A stretch of 64,000 bases of DNA from Alistipes sp. (lineage in GTDB: Bacteria; Bacteroidota; Bacteroidia; Bacteroidales; Rikenellaceae): positions 1 through 64,000 of the forward strand of contig JAFXFM010000002.1 of the NCBI GenBank assembly GCA_017520545.1. The letters run 5' to 3'. Position numbers and translations under genes: made by a program. Under the pieces are notes generated by a model, which had not been told where the DNA came from, searched no databases, and was given only the letters and a program-made list of their open reading frames with translations. The number at the start of each line of letters is the position of its first letter. Position 1 is the stretch's first letter. Shown piece after piece: positions 24,608-32,552 of this stretch.

Positions 24608-24739
24608 CTAAATGAAATCGCCTCCATCTTCGTACTCACGACCGAATGGGTCGTCGCTAACAGAAAAGCCCGCCTCGACTGCAATGTCGATGTGCTCAAT
24701 TTCGGGAGCAGTGTACTCCCACTTGCTAATTCTTTTCAT
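24608..24739 (-). CDS. 43-residue peptide, YxAP...VExG...S family
   Basis: A 43-codon gene inside the SusCD operon, between the phosphodiesterase (stop 33 bases upstream) and a lipoprotein (start 28 bases downstream). Sequence features: M-K-R start, E-Y-T-A-P-E-I-E, then A-V-E-A-G-F-S-V-S, then an acidic and glycine-rich tail ending G-G-D-F-I. It matches the peptide at 3782-3928 position by position in the Y-x-A-P-x-I and V/A-E-x-G-(F/Y)-x-V-S parts, while the tails differ. No signal peptide, no cysteine. Function unknown. The pattern of a conserved front and variable acidic end is reminiscent of precursor peptides, but no maturation enzyme is nearby. Confidence 0.65.
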   Translation of the reverse strand: MKRISKWEYTAPEIEHIDIAVEAGFSVSDDPFGREYEDGGDFI

Positions 24740-24771
24740 ATTCTGAAATTTTTAAGGTTGTTTGTAGTTTC

Positions 24772-25776
24772 CTATCTTAATCCCTTCTGTTTGAGGTAAG
24801 CCTCCACAAGCTCGCAATAGTCCGTCTGAATAAAGTCGGTATCGCTTTCGAGGAATTTGTCGAGCATAGAGTACTTGCCCTGATAGATTTGTGCGTCGTA
24901 GTTAAGGATATTCGAATAGGTCAAGAGATTCTCCTTGTGCATATCGCGCGAGATGCTTGTGCCACCTATCCACAAATCGTAAGAGTATTGGAACAACTTG
25001 GCACTCGGCAACTGCTTGTAAGCCGAAGCATCGCTCGCCTTGCTGATATGCGGATGAACGCAGAGGTTATCCACGCCCTCTGCCATAGCGTACTCGATAT
25101 AGTCGCGACACGCGCCATATCCCGTTTGATAGAGCATCACCTGATTGCCCATACCTACCTCCAAGATAGCCTTGATGAGTTTGCGCTCGTTGCCTACCGC
25201 CTTCAAATCGAGGTTTACATAGATCTTATCCTTACAAGCGGTCAATGCCTCCTGCAATGTAGGCGTATAGATGAAATTGCCCTCTGCATCTTTGTAGTAC
25301 TTGCCATTTGGGGTCTTCATAGGGTAAGACTTTATCTCCTCCAAAGTCAATTCGGCAACATACTTCTTCTGTCCGGTTGTTGCAGTGAGAGTCTCATCGT
25401 GCACCATTACAAAGTATCCGTCCTTGGTGGTGCGAACGTCCAACTCGACCATATCGGCACCCGCCTTAATGGCATATCCGATAGCTGCTACCGAATTATC
25501 GGGCGCTCCGGCAACCTTTCCCTCCTTGGAGTTGGCACGGTGTGCTACGATATAGACCTTCTTTATCTCGTCGCCATTTGCGCGAGCCTCCTTGTTATCC
25601 TCGATGATATTGAGGAGGTAGGAGTAGAGATTTCGCACCTCGACAGGCTTCTCGGGGTCGCCACCGCCTTGGTTGTTGTTGTTACCACCGTCGTCAGTGC
25701 CGCCGTCAATTGGCGAACAAGCCACCGCCATCGATGCCGCAGCAATGAGCAGATATGTGAAAAATTTACGAATCAT
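24772..25776 (-). CDS. glycerophosphodiester phosphodiesterase lipoprotein
   Basis: A 334-residue lipoprotein with signal ending M-A-V-A-C (Cys20), an acidic and asparagine-rich linker (21-45), and a GDPD TIM-barrel. The catalytic H-R pair is H79-R80, metal ligands E111 and D113 lie in E-L-D-V-R-T-T-K-D-G, and the second His is H126 in V-H-D. The usual P-E-N-T motif reads P-D-N-S, and the later acidic ligand site reads N-L-D-L-K. GDPDs hydrolyse glycerophosphodiesters to glycerol-3-phosphate and an alcohol. It is the only recognisable enzyme in this SusCD operon, so deacylated phospholipid head groups or teichoic/glycerophosphate-decorated glycans are plausible substrates (inference). Confidence 0.85.
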   Translation of the reverse strand: MIRKFFTYLLIAAASMAVACSPIDGGTDDGGNNNNQGGGDPEKPVEVRNLYSYLLNIIEDNKEARANGDEIKKVYIVAHRANSKEGKVAGAPDNSVAAIGYAIKAGADMVELDVRTTKDGYFVMVHDETLTATTGQKKYVAELTLEEIKSYPMKTPNGKYYKDAEGNFIYTPTLQEALTACKDKIYVNLDLKAVGNERKLIKAILEVGMGNQVMLYQTGYGACRDYIEYAMAEGVDNLCVHPHISKASDASAYKQLPSAKLFQYSYDLWIGGTSISRDMHKENLLTYSNILNYDAQIYQGKYSMLDKFLESDTDFIQTDYCELVEAYLKQKGLR

Positions 25777-25791
25777 AACATCTTGGTTTTA

Positions 25792-25818
25792 GGGGAGGGA
25801 CAAGGTTTGCCCCTCCCG
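25792..25818 (-). promoter_or_regulatory. GC hairpin between operon genes
   Basis: GGGAGGG pairs with CCCTCCC around an 11-base loop in the 51-base gap between the phosphodiesterase and the PKD lipoprotein genes. There is no T run. Probably an mRNA processing or stability element. Confidence 0.45.
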
Positions 25819-25827
25819 AAATAGTTA

Positions 25828-27531
25828 CTATTTCAACTGAACACCCTGATGACGGTGGTTTGCACCGTGCATTGGCCACGAAGAGTCGGCAGGACCTGTG
25901 CAACCCTCGTACGAGAAGCAGAGAACACCCGAAAGTGCGCCACCGCTAACTGCATCACGACGCTCGTCGTCGCAGAAGTTGATATAGATCTTACCGTCAG
26001 GACCGATAACAGGCGAGCTCCACATCTTTGGATACTCCAAGCCCTCGTAGTGCGATGCGTAACGGCTATCCGCTGCGAGCAAAGTTGCGATATTGCGCTT
26101 AACGAGCAACTTGCAACTCTCGCCCTCAACCTTTACAATGTAGTAGTGTCCCGACTCGGTACCGAAGTGGATATTGCCCGCAGCATCAATAGCCGGCGAA
26201 CCCGAAACCTTCTCCATAGTCGAGAAACGAGCCACAACCTGCTCTCTTGCAAGGTCTACAACTACGATACCGCCGTTTGCCTTACCGAGAGTGTTGTTCA
26301 ACGATGCCACAGCATAACCATCGGCAGTGATTGCTACACCACCCTGGTCCTGTGTATCGGTGTTAGGAATGTAGGTCTGCGATACAACGGTGTTAGAACC
26401 ATCAACAGCATAGACATTTGTGCCAATGCCGTCGGTCATTACGCTACATACGCAGTTGATGCCTCCGATATTTGTACAAGCAAGGTTTGCATCAGCCTTT
26501 CCAGGCTTGTATGGCTCCGCGGTGAATACACGGCTATATGCGTTGCTGCTGATGGCCGCATTCGACAAATCGGTAGCAAGCATATTGAAGACTCCATACT
26601 GACCTCCACTCCAATAGATGTAGCCACTCTTATCCATTGCAATACCCGAAGCAACACCTCCGGTAGGACCACCACCGCCATTGCTGTCGCTTGCGGCGTA
26701 AGCCTTGCGAGTTCCGGTAGCCTTGTTGATAGCCAAAACCGAACCGGTGTTACCGTTGTTACCTGCGTAGATGTACTGGTCGGTGATGACCACGTGCTGA
26801 CCATTTACTGCCGGCGCCAAAGTGCCGTGAGCTGTACATACATAGAAGTCGGTGAATGTCCACTTGATAGTTCCGTCAGGGTTTACGGCAACATATCTAC
26901 CCTCGCCCTTTGCACCACCTACACCAACATATACAGTGCCGTCGGTGTCAATAGCAGGAGTACAAGTTACCGAAGCCTCATTTTGTGCATTGAACTTCTC
27001 GAACTGGATAGCCCAAGCCTCATTACCTTGTGCATCGAACTTGCGGAGTTTGTAATCGTGGCAAATTGCATATACATTGCCTGCATCATCAACAGCAGGA
27101 ACGGTTCTTGCGCTATAACCCTCCATCTTACCGCACCAGTTGAGTACGAGATTACCTGTATCCTCCAACTTGGCAGGGTTTACGACGAGAATTTTAACCT
27201 TCTCAACTGTCGAGCTACCGTCCGATACGGTCATCTTGATACGATAGGTACCGTTCGAAATGAAACTGTATGTGGCTTGAAGTGAGCCACCTACCAACTC
27301 GCCTACCAACTTGTCGATTGTGCTATTGGTGTCGATGTCGATAATATCCCACGAGCAACTCTTTGCGCCCTTGGTAGTGTTGGTGAATGTTACAACCTCA
27401 CTTGCATAGCAAGGATTTGGATTGATTGTGAAGTCTGCGTACAATACGCCTCCTCCTTCTCCACTGTCGGGAGTACAACCGCAAAATAGTGCCGCAATGG
27501 CAGCGATTGTCATAAAAAATAGCTTTTTCAT
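25828..27531 (-). CDS. surface lipoprotein: PKD-like domain plus PQQ-like propeller
   Basis: A 567-residue lipoprotein with lipobox F-C-G-C at about 16-19 and acidic T-P-D-S-G-E after it. Residues about 28-117 form a PKD-like Ig fold (F-T-I-N-P-N-P-C-Y-A-S-E-V-V-T-F-T-N-T-T; Y-S-F-I-S-N-G-T-Y-R-I). The rest is a PQQ-like propeller with I-D-T-D-G-T-V-Y-V and I-G-P-D-G-K-I-Y-I blades, ending S-S-W-P-M-H-G-A-N. The same propeller ending occurs in the two fimbrillin-type lipoproteins further down the operon, so the three proteins share a C-terminal module carried by different N-terminal domains. It follows SusD by 41 bases. Confidence 0.78.
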   Translation of the reverse strand: MKKLFFMTIAAIAALFCGCTPDSGEGGGVLYADFTINPNPCYASEVVTFTNTTKGAKSCSWDIIDIDTNSTIDKLVGELVGGSLQATYSFISNGTYRIKMTVSDGSSTVEKVKILVVNPAKLEDTGNLVLNWCGKMEGYSARTVPAVDDAGNVYAICHDYKLRKFDAQGNEAWAIQFEKFNAQNEASVTCTPAIDTDGTVYVGVGGAKGEGRYVAVNPDGTIKWTFTDFYVCTAHGTLAPAVNGQHVVITDQYIYAGNNGNTGSVLAINKATGTRKAYAASDSNGGGGPTGGVASGIAMDKSGYIYWSGGQYGVFNMLATDLSNAAISSNAYSRVFTAEPYKPGKADANLACTNIGGINCVCSVMTDGIGTNVYAVDGSNTVVSQTYIPNTDTQDQGGVAITADGYAVASLNNTLGKANGGIVVVDLAREQVVARFSTMEKVSGSPAIDAAGNIHFGTESGHYYIVKVEGESCKLLVKRNIATLLAADSRYASHYEGLEYPKMWSSPVIGPDGKIYINFCDDERRDAVSGGALSGVLCFSYEGCTGPADSSWPMHGANHRHQGVQLK

Positions 27532-27572
27532 AGTTAGATTGTTTTAGTTATTATATATAGGTATAGTTTTTA

Positions 27573-28931
27573 CTACTCGGTGTATCCCTCGTTTTGAGGA
27601 TAATTGCTATGACCTGCCAAGTCGCGCTCGTCCTGCGGAACAGGCCAATTCAACAAATAGTCGCCCGCCCAATTCTTGTAGAGGTCGGTGCGGCCCAAAC
27701 GCTTGATGTCGAACCAACGATGTCCCTCGGCGAAGAATTCGCGCTGATTCTCATCGAGAATGAGGTTTTCGAACTCAGCCTCAGTCATCGTAGCAGGCAG
27801 AGTTACGCTCGCGTAACGGTTCTCCATAAAGCTCTTCATCGTAGCCAAGCCATCAACATTGCCCTGCATCTCAGCCTTTGCCAAGTAGATGTCTGCCAAT
27901 CGCAACACCATCAATGGCGAAGCCGAAGCGTTCTCGTTCTTGATGAACTGACCAAGAGCATCGTTTCCATTAGGGAATTTGATGATTGGAAGTGAGTCGT
28001 CGGCTTTAAAGGTCGGAGCATAGCGGTAATCACCCGCGGCATACTGCGAATCGTTGAAGAGCGAGGAGTGGAGATTCACCGCTGGCGAGTAGTTCCACGA
28101 ACCATCAACGTCGTTGATAGCCTCCCACAATGTAAGGAAGCCCGATGAGCGCTTGTTCGCCCACGCGAGAATAGTCTCCTTGCTGGTGTTGTTCGCGATA
28201 AACATCGAAGCGTACTCGATAGAAGAGTCGCTCAACTCGAACGATTTATGTCCGATAAGCTTGTCGGCATACTCGATAGTCTTTGCCTTGTCGCCAACCC
28301 ACATATATACCTTTGTGAGCAAAGCCCAACAAGCCTCCTTCGAAGGGTAGTATGGCGAGTGGAAGTTGCTCAACTCCTTCTCCGCGTCCTCCAAGTCTTT
28401 GATGATACGCGCCCAAACCTTTTCCTGATGAGCATCGTTAATCTCGAAAGGTACAACATCGTTTGTGGTGGTTGTGAGCAGTGGCACACAACCATAGCGG
28501 ATAGTGAGGTTAAAGTAGATGTATGCTCGGCAGAAGAGAGCTGTTCCCTTCGCCTCCTTTGCGGCAGCACTCGATGATGCGTTTGCCGAAATAAGCAGTG
28601 AATTTACGTCGTAAAGTGTAGTATATGCCTTCTGCCAGCGGCTCTTTGCGGTACTCGACGATGGAGTCGCTGTCAAGTCGTGTGGCATAACCTCCAAACC
28701 ACCGGGTCCTGCAATGTAGTTCTCGGCAAGGAGATCTCCATCGGTCCAGAAACTCTGAGTGAAACTCTCCATATTGTAGAGCACTCCATTGGTCAAACGG
28801 CCGAGGTCGTCTTCCGAGAGTTTGTCGGTCGGAATAGCGTGCTTTGGCGACACATCGTCGAGCATCGACGAACAGCCCGACACGGCAAGTGCCATAACGC
28901 ATATAACGGATATAATTAAACTCTTTTTCAT
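27573..28931 (-). CDS. susD: SusD/RagB-family nutrient-binding lipoprotein
   Basis: A 452-residue lipoprotein (V-S-G-C-S-S at about 17-22) with the SusD order: an N-terminal SusD-like region with TPR helices (L-T-N-G-V-L-Y-N-M; R-A-Y-I-Y-F-N-L-T-I-R-Y-G-C-V-P-L) and a C-terminal RagB part with E-N-Q-R-E-F-F-A-E-G-H-R-W-F-D-I-K-R-L, the hallmark of the family. SusD forms the lid over the SusC barrel. It lies 21 bases after susC on the same strand. Length is slightly short for the family (usually 480-600), so some binding loops may be reduced. Confidence 0.93.
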   Translation of the reverse strand: MKKSLIISVICVMALAVSGCSSMLDDVSPKHAIPTDKLSEDDLGRLTNGVLYNMESFTQSFWTDGDLLAENYIAGPGGLEVMPHDLTATPSSSTAKSRWQKAYTTLYDVNSLLISANASSSAAAKEAKGTALFCRAYIYFNLTIRYGCVPLLTTTTNDVVPFEINDAHQEKVWARIIKDLEDAEKELSNFHSPYYPSKEACWALLTKVYMWVGDKAKTIEYADKLIGHKSFELSDSSIEYASMFIANNTSKETILAWANKRSSGFLTLWEAINDVDGSWNYSPAVNLHSSLFNDSQYAAGDYRYAPTFKADDSLPIIKFPNGNDALGQFIKNENASASPLMVLRLADIYLAKAEMQGNVDGLATMKSFMENRYASVTLPATMTEAEFENLILDENQREFFAEGHRWFDIKRLGRTDLYKNWAGDYLLNWPVPQDERDLAGHSNYPQNEGYTE

Positions 28932-28952
28932 ATCTAAATATCTCTAAAATGG

Positions 28953-31900
28953 TTAGAATTTGATATTTGCACCAAAGAGGAACGAACGCATCGTAGGCGA
29001 ATAACCGAAGTCGGTACCATAGTTGGCATTCGCAGGGTTGCTGTTCATCGAAACCTCCGGATCATAGCCCGAGTATTTGGTTAAACAGAAGGCGTTGTCC
29101 ACGGTGAAATATACCTTTATACCGCGCATCTTTGCCTTGTCCATCCACTTCTTAGGAAGGTTGTATGCCAAAGTAATAGTCTTAACCTTGAAATACGATG
29201 CATCTTCGAGGAAACGAGATGATGTCAAAAGGTTGTAATCTACATCGTAGCCTGTATGAGCTCCCGAGATAATAGGACGAGGCATAGTGTTCGAGGTACC
29301 CGGACCACGCCAATAATCGAGAGCCGCCTGACGGCTAACGTTGAAGTATGAGGTCTCTTTCGACTTGCCCTCCTCTGGGATAGCCACCGAGCCCGACGAA
29401 AGGCCCATATTCTCGGTACCCTCGCGGCCGCAACCACGCCAAGCCGAGAAGATCTTTCCTCCGATAGAGTATTGGAAGAAGATGTTTAACTCGATACCCT
29501 TCCACGACATATTCGAGGTGATACCACCAAATACGTCAGGAGTTGCCTTACCGCAAATCACACGGTCTTCATCGCTGATGTCGCCATCGCCATTCTTATC
29601 ATAGTACTTCACATCGCCCGCACGAACACCCTTTGCGTAGAGCTTCGCCGGAACCTCGTGGTCGTACTGATAAATGCCCTCCATACGGAGCATATACCAA
29701 GTCGAAATTGGCTGACCTGTGATGATAGCGTGCTTGTTACCTCCGTAGAGCGAATTTGCTGTCTGAACGATAATATCGGTGTCGTCGAGGAGTTTTATGA
29801 GTCGGTTCTTACCCCACGAGAGGTTACCGCTCAAATCCCACTTGAATGCACGGTCAATTACGCGACCGCCAATGTTGAACTCAACTCCGACATTGTCCAT
29901 CGAGCCGATATTCGACGTAAGCGAGGTAAAGCCTGTTGTCGAAACAACCGGTTTTGCATAGAGCAAATCGTCGGTACGCGAATAGAATGCATCGGCAGTA
30001 CCATAAAGGCGACCATCAAACAACTCGAAATCAACACCAAAGTTGAACTTTGTAGACTTCTCCCACTTGATATTCTGTGCAACGCTCGAAATCTGCATAC
30101 CTGCCGAGCCATTGTACGATGCACCTGCCGAAACCAACGACATTGCTGCCCAGTTGCCGATACCGGCCATCGAACCTGTCTGACCCGCACTCAATCGAAT
30201 CTTCAACTCATTGAGCGCCGACTCCTTCGGCATAAAGTCCTCGTTCGATAGAATCCAGGCGATAGAGCCCGCCGGGAAGAATCCGTAACGATTGTTCTTT
30301 GGAAAACGCGACGAGCCGTCGGCACGGAACGAGAAGTTGAGGATATACTTGTTATCCCAGTTCAACGCACCACGGAAGAAGTACGATTCGAGAGCATACT
30401 CGTTGAAACCTATCGAGCCCGGATAGATCTGCGTACCCGAGGTGATGAGGTCGAAACTCGACGAAGGGAATGCGCCATTGGCATAGTTATCCGACTTCGC
30501 ACCAAAAGTGTCGTATTTGTAGTGCTCGAACGAGTGTCCTGCCATCACCGAGTACAACAAACGATCCCAATCATTGTTATAGGAGATGATGTTGTCGATA
30601 ACATAGCGGAACGAGTTGTTCTTCTGCTCGGAGAGCGCACTCCAATCGGCGTGATAGCGACGGTCGGTGTGATTTTCGGTAATCTTCTTGGTAACTCTAT
30701 CGAAGATGCTGTAACCACTGACAGATGGCTGCCACTTCAATCCCTTTATCGGCTGCACCTCGAAACTGATGGTTCCCTGCAACTGATACTTCTTGGTGTA
30801 GTAATCCTCCTCGTTGATCATCATCACAGGGTTGTGTCGAGTCAGACCGTGCTCACTCATCACACGATACGAACCATCGGCATTGTATGGACCGAACCAA
30901 GGTGGCTCCTCGCGGGCTGCTCGTAGGATTTTGAGCGAGCCATCGGTCTCCTCTACTTGATCGTAGCGAGCGTATGCACCCGATAAGTTGAGGTTCATTT
31001 TGAGCCACTTAGCAATTTTGTGCGAGAACTTTGCACGACCGGTGTATTTGTGGAACGAGGTGGTATTGAGATAACCATCTTGCTGCTCCAAACCGGCCGA
31101 AACATAGAAAAGCGTCTTGTCGTTACCACCCGAAAGATTGGCTGTGGCACCACTTCGAAGAGCAAATCTGCGAGAGATAGCGCCAACCCAGTCGAAGTCG
31201 GTGGTGTTGTTAGGGATATACAACTGCTTGAACTGGTTCATCTGCGCGTTGTAGTTATCCACCGCTGTCTGCATCACGTTGATATACTGAGCACGATTTG
31301 CCATCGGAATATCGTGCGCCACGTGGGCAAAGCCGCAATAGCCTTCGACATTTACATTTGTCTTACCTTTTGCACCCGACTTCGTAGTGATGATGATGAC
31401 ACCGGAATTGGCACGCGAACCATAAATTGCAGTTGCCGATGCGTCCTTCAACACCTCCATACTCTCGATATCGTTGGCATTGATGTTTGGATAGGACTCC
31501 GCAGGGATACCATCAACCACATAGAGTGGCGACGAACTTCCCGAGATGGAGCTCACACCACGAACAATAACGTTCGGAGCAGAACCCGGGATACCCGAAG
31601 AGTTCGATACGCTCACACCGGTAACACGACCTTGGAGCGACTTCATTGGATCCACTTCGGCACCTCGCGTAATGTCGTCCATTTTCATACTTGCGATGGA
31701 CGAACTGACGAGTTTTTTGGATTGAGTACCATATCCGACCACAACCACCGCATCAATATCCTTCGCTCCCTGTTGGAGAGTTACATCGATAGATGTGCGA
31801 TTGCTTACCGCCAAAGTTTGTGTCTCATATCCTAAGAATGAAACAACAATGGCTCCGTCGGCCGGTACAGACAGCGTATACTTGCCGTCAAGACTGGTGC

Positions 31901-32111
31901 TTGTTCCGTTGAGTTCATTGCTCTTGTCCACAACGGTCGCTCCAATGATTGGAAGACCCGTTGCATCAACAACAGTACCCGATACGGTAATGCGCCCGGC
32001 AGTTGCTGCACTTGATCCTTGGGCGTATGCACTGCCGCCTACCAGCACACATAATGCTGCAACTAATACGGCTGTCATAACCCGAAACTTCTTGTGTAAG
32101 TTTTGAATCAT
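28953..32111 (-). CDS. susC: SusC/RagA-family TonB-dependent outer-membrane transporter
   Basis: A 1052-residue protein: signal peptide 1-30 ending A-Y-A-Q, a carboxypeptidase-regulatory-like beta-sandwich about 40-115 (V-S-G-T-V-V-D-A-T-G-L-P-I-I-G-A-T-V), a TonB-box-like D-A-V-V-V-V-G-Y-G at about 138-146, plug domain about 150-260 with S-I-S-G-S-S-S-P-L-Y-V-V-D-G, and a 22-strand barrel ending F-L-F-G-A-N-I-K-F. It imports a ligand delivered by SusD using TonB energy. It is the first gene of a seven-gene operon down to 20154. The leader contains a strong hairpin between promoter and start. Confidence 0.95.
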   Translation of the reverse strand: MIQNLHKKFRVMTAVLVAALCVLVGGSAYAQGSSAATAGRITVSGTVVDATGLPIIGATVVDKSNELNGTSTSLDGKYTLSVPADGAIVVSFLGYETQTLAVSNRTSIDVTLQQGAKDIDAVVVVGYGTQSKKLVSSSIASMKMDDITRGAEVDPMKSLQGRVTGVSVSNSSGIPGSAPNVIVRGVSSISGSSSPLYVVDGIPAESYPNINANDIESMEVLKDASATAIYGSRANSGVIIITTKSGAKGKTNVNVEGYCGFAHVAHDIPMANRAQYINVMQTAVDNYNAQMNQFKQLYIPNNTTDFDWVGAISRRFALRSGATANLSGGNDKTLFYVSAGLEQQDGYLNTTSFHKYTGRAKFSHKIAKWLKMNLNLSGAYARYDQVEETDGSLKILRAAREEPPWFGPYNADGSYRVMSEHGLTRHNPVMMINEEDYYTKKYQLQGTISFEVQPIKGLKWQPSVSGYSIFDRVTKKITENHTDRRYHADWSALSEQKNNSFRYVIDNIISYNNDWDRLLYSVMAGHSFEHYKYDTFGAKSDNYANGAFPSSSFDLITSGTQIYPGSIGFNEYALESYFFRGALNWDNKYILNFSFRADGSSRFPKNNRYGFFPAGSIAWILSNEDFMPKESALNELKIRLSAGQTGSMAGIGNWAAMSLVSAGASYNGSAGMQISSVAQNIKWEKSTKFNFGVDFELFDGRLYGTADAFYSRTDDLLYAKPVVSTTGFTSLTSNIGSMDNVGVEFNIGGRVIDRAFKWDLSGNLSWGKNRLIKLLDDTDIIVQTANSLYGGNKHAIITGQPISTWYMLRMEGIYQYDHEVPAKLYAKGVRAGDVKYYDKNGDGDISDEDRVICGKATPDVFGGITSNMSWKGIELNIFFQYSIGGKIFSAWRGCGREGTENMGLSSGSVAIPEEGKSKETSYFNVSRQAALDYWRGPGTSNTMPRPIISGAHTGYDVDYNLLTSSRFLEDASYFKVKTITLAYNLPKKWMDKAKMRGIKVYFTVDNAFCLTKYSGYDPEVSMNSNPANANYGTDFGYSPTMRSFLFGANIKF

Positions 32112-32181
32112 AAGCTTTTGTTTTAGGTTAATAATTGGTTTATTGCGCTTGTAACTTACTAATAATCAACATTTTAAACCT

Positions 32182-32223
32182 CAAAATCCCCCCCCCGAAA
32201 AATTCGGGGGAGGGATTTTGCCT
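32182..32223 (-). promoter_or_regulatory. strong GC hairpin in the susC leader
   Basis: AAAATCCC...CCCCCGAA pairs with TTCGGGGG...GGGATTTT around an A/T loop, about 75-110 bases upstream of the susC start and downstream of its predicted transcription start (about 32239). It looks like a terminator without a full U run, so leader attenuation or mRNA stabilisation are both possible. Confidence 0.55.
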
Positions 32224-32244
32224 TTTAATGCCTGTTTGCCTATA

Positions 32245-32277
32245 CAAATATATAAAAAATTTGATAACGATAAACAA
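32245..32277 (-). promoter_or_regulatory. promoter of the SusCD operon
   Basis: On the minus strand TTG (32277-32275), a 22-base spacer and TATATTTG (32252-32245) fit the Bacteroidetes promoter. Predicted start near 32239 gives a leader of about 128 bases. No ECF anti-sigma/sigma or hybrid two-component gene is adjacent, so the regulator must be elsewhere. Confidence 0.65.
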
Positions 32278-32364
32278 GAATTTGCTGTTTTTTTAAAGAA
32301 ACAGCCCTCTTTTTTTAGAGGTATTTATTAACAGCGAACTCTTACGATGGCTTAATGAGGGTAG

Positions 32365-32390
32365 ATATAGCCGTTAGTCTGCGGCTATAT
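32365..32390. promoter_or_regulatory. 9-bp perfect inverted repeat upstream of susC
   Basis: ATATAGCCG and CGGCTATAT flank an 8-base spacer, followed by A/T-rich sequence. It sits about 90-120 bases upstream of the susC -33 region. It may be an operator or the end of a small transcript. A smaller CCTC...GAGG hairpin lies near 32308-32320. Confidence 0.4.
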
Positions 32391-32425
32391 TAAAAATTTT
32401 GGATTGAAATGTTGGAACACAATAA

Positions 32426-32503
32426 AAAATCGCCCCGCAACATACTTGACGTATGTGAGGAGCGATTTATTACAGATTGGTGCAAAATTCACCAATCAGA
32501 ATG
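32426..32503 (-). repeat. 78-bp two-hairpin repeat, copy A (terminator-like on minus strand)
   Basis: Matches 41087-41164 at 73 of 78 positions. It contains AAATCGC...GCGATTT with an inner CATAC...GTATG stem, and a second perfect hairpin ATTGGTG...CACCAAT. On the minus strand the first hairpin is followed by T6 and lies 50 bases after the MFS transporter stop, so it should terminate that transcript. Confidence 0.75.
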
Positions 32504-32552
32504 ATTTTTTATTTCTTGTCAGAAGGCGTGAGATGCGGTGCATCACAAGAAA

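Noticed and set aside
25849-27285. 478-codon frame opposite the PKD/propeller lipoprotein
   Set aside because: Long only because the opposite strand avoids stops; product is cysteine- and threonine-rich without structure, whereas the other strand has a full lipoprotein.
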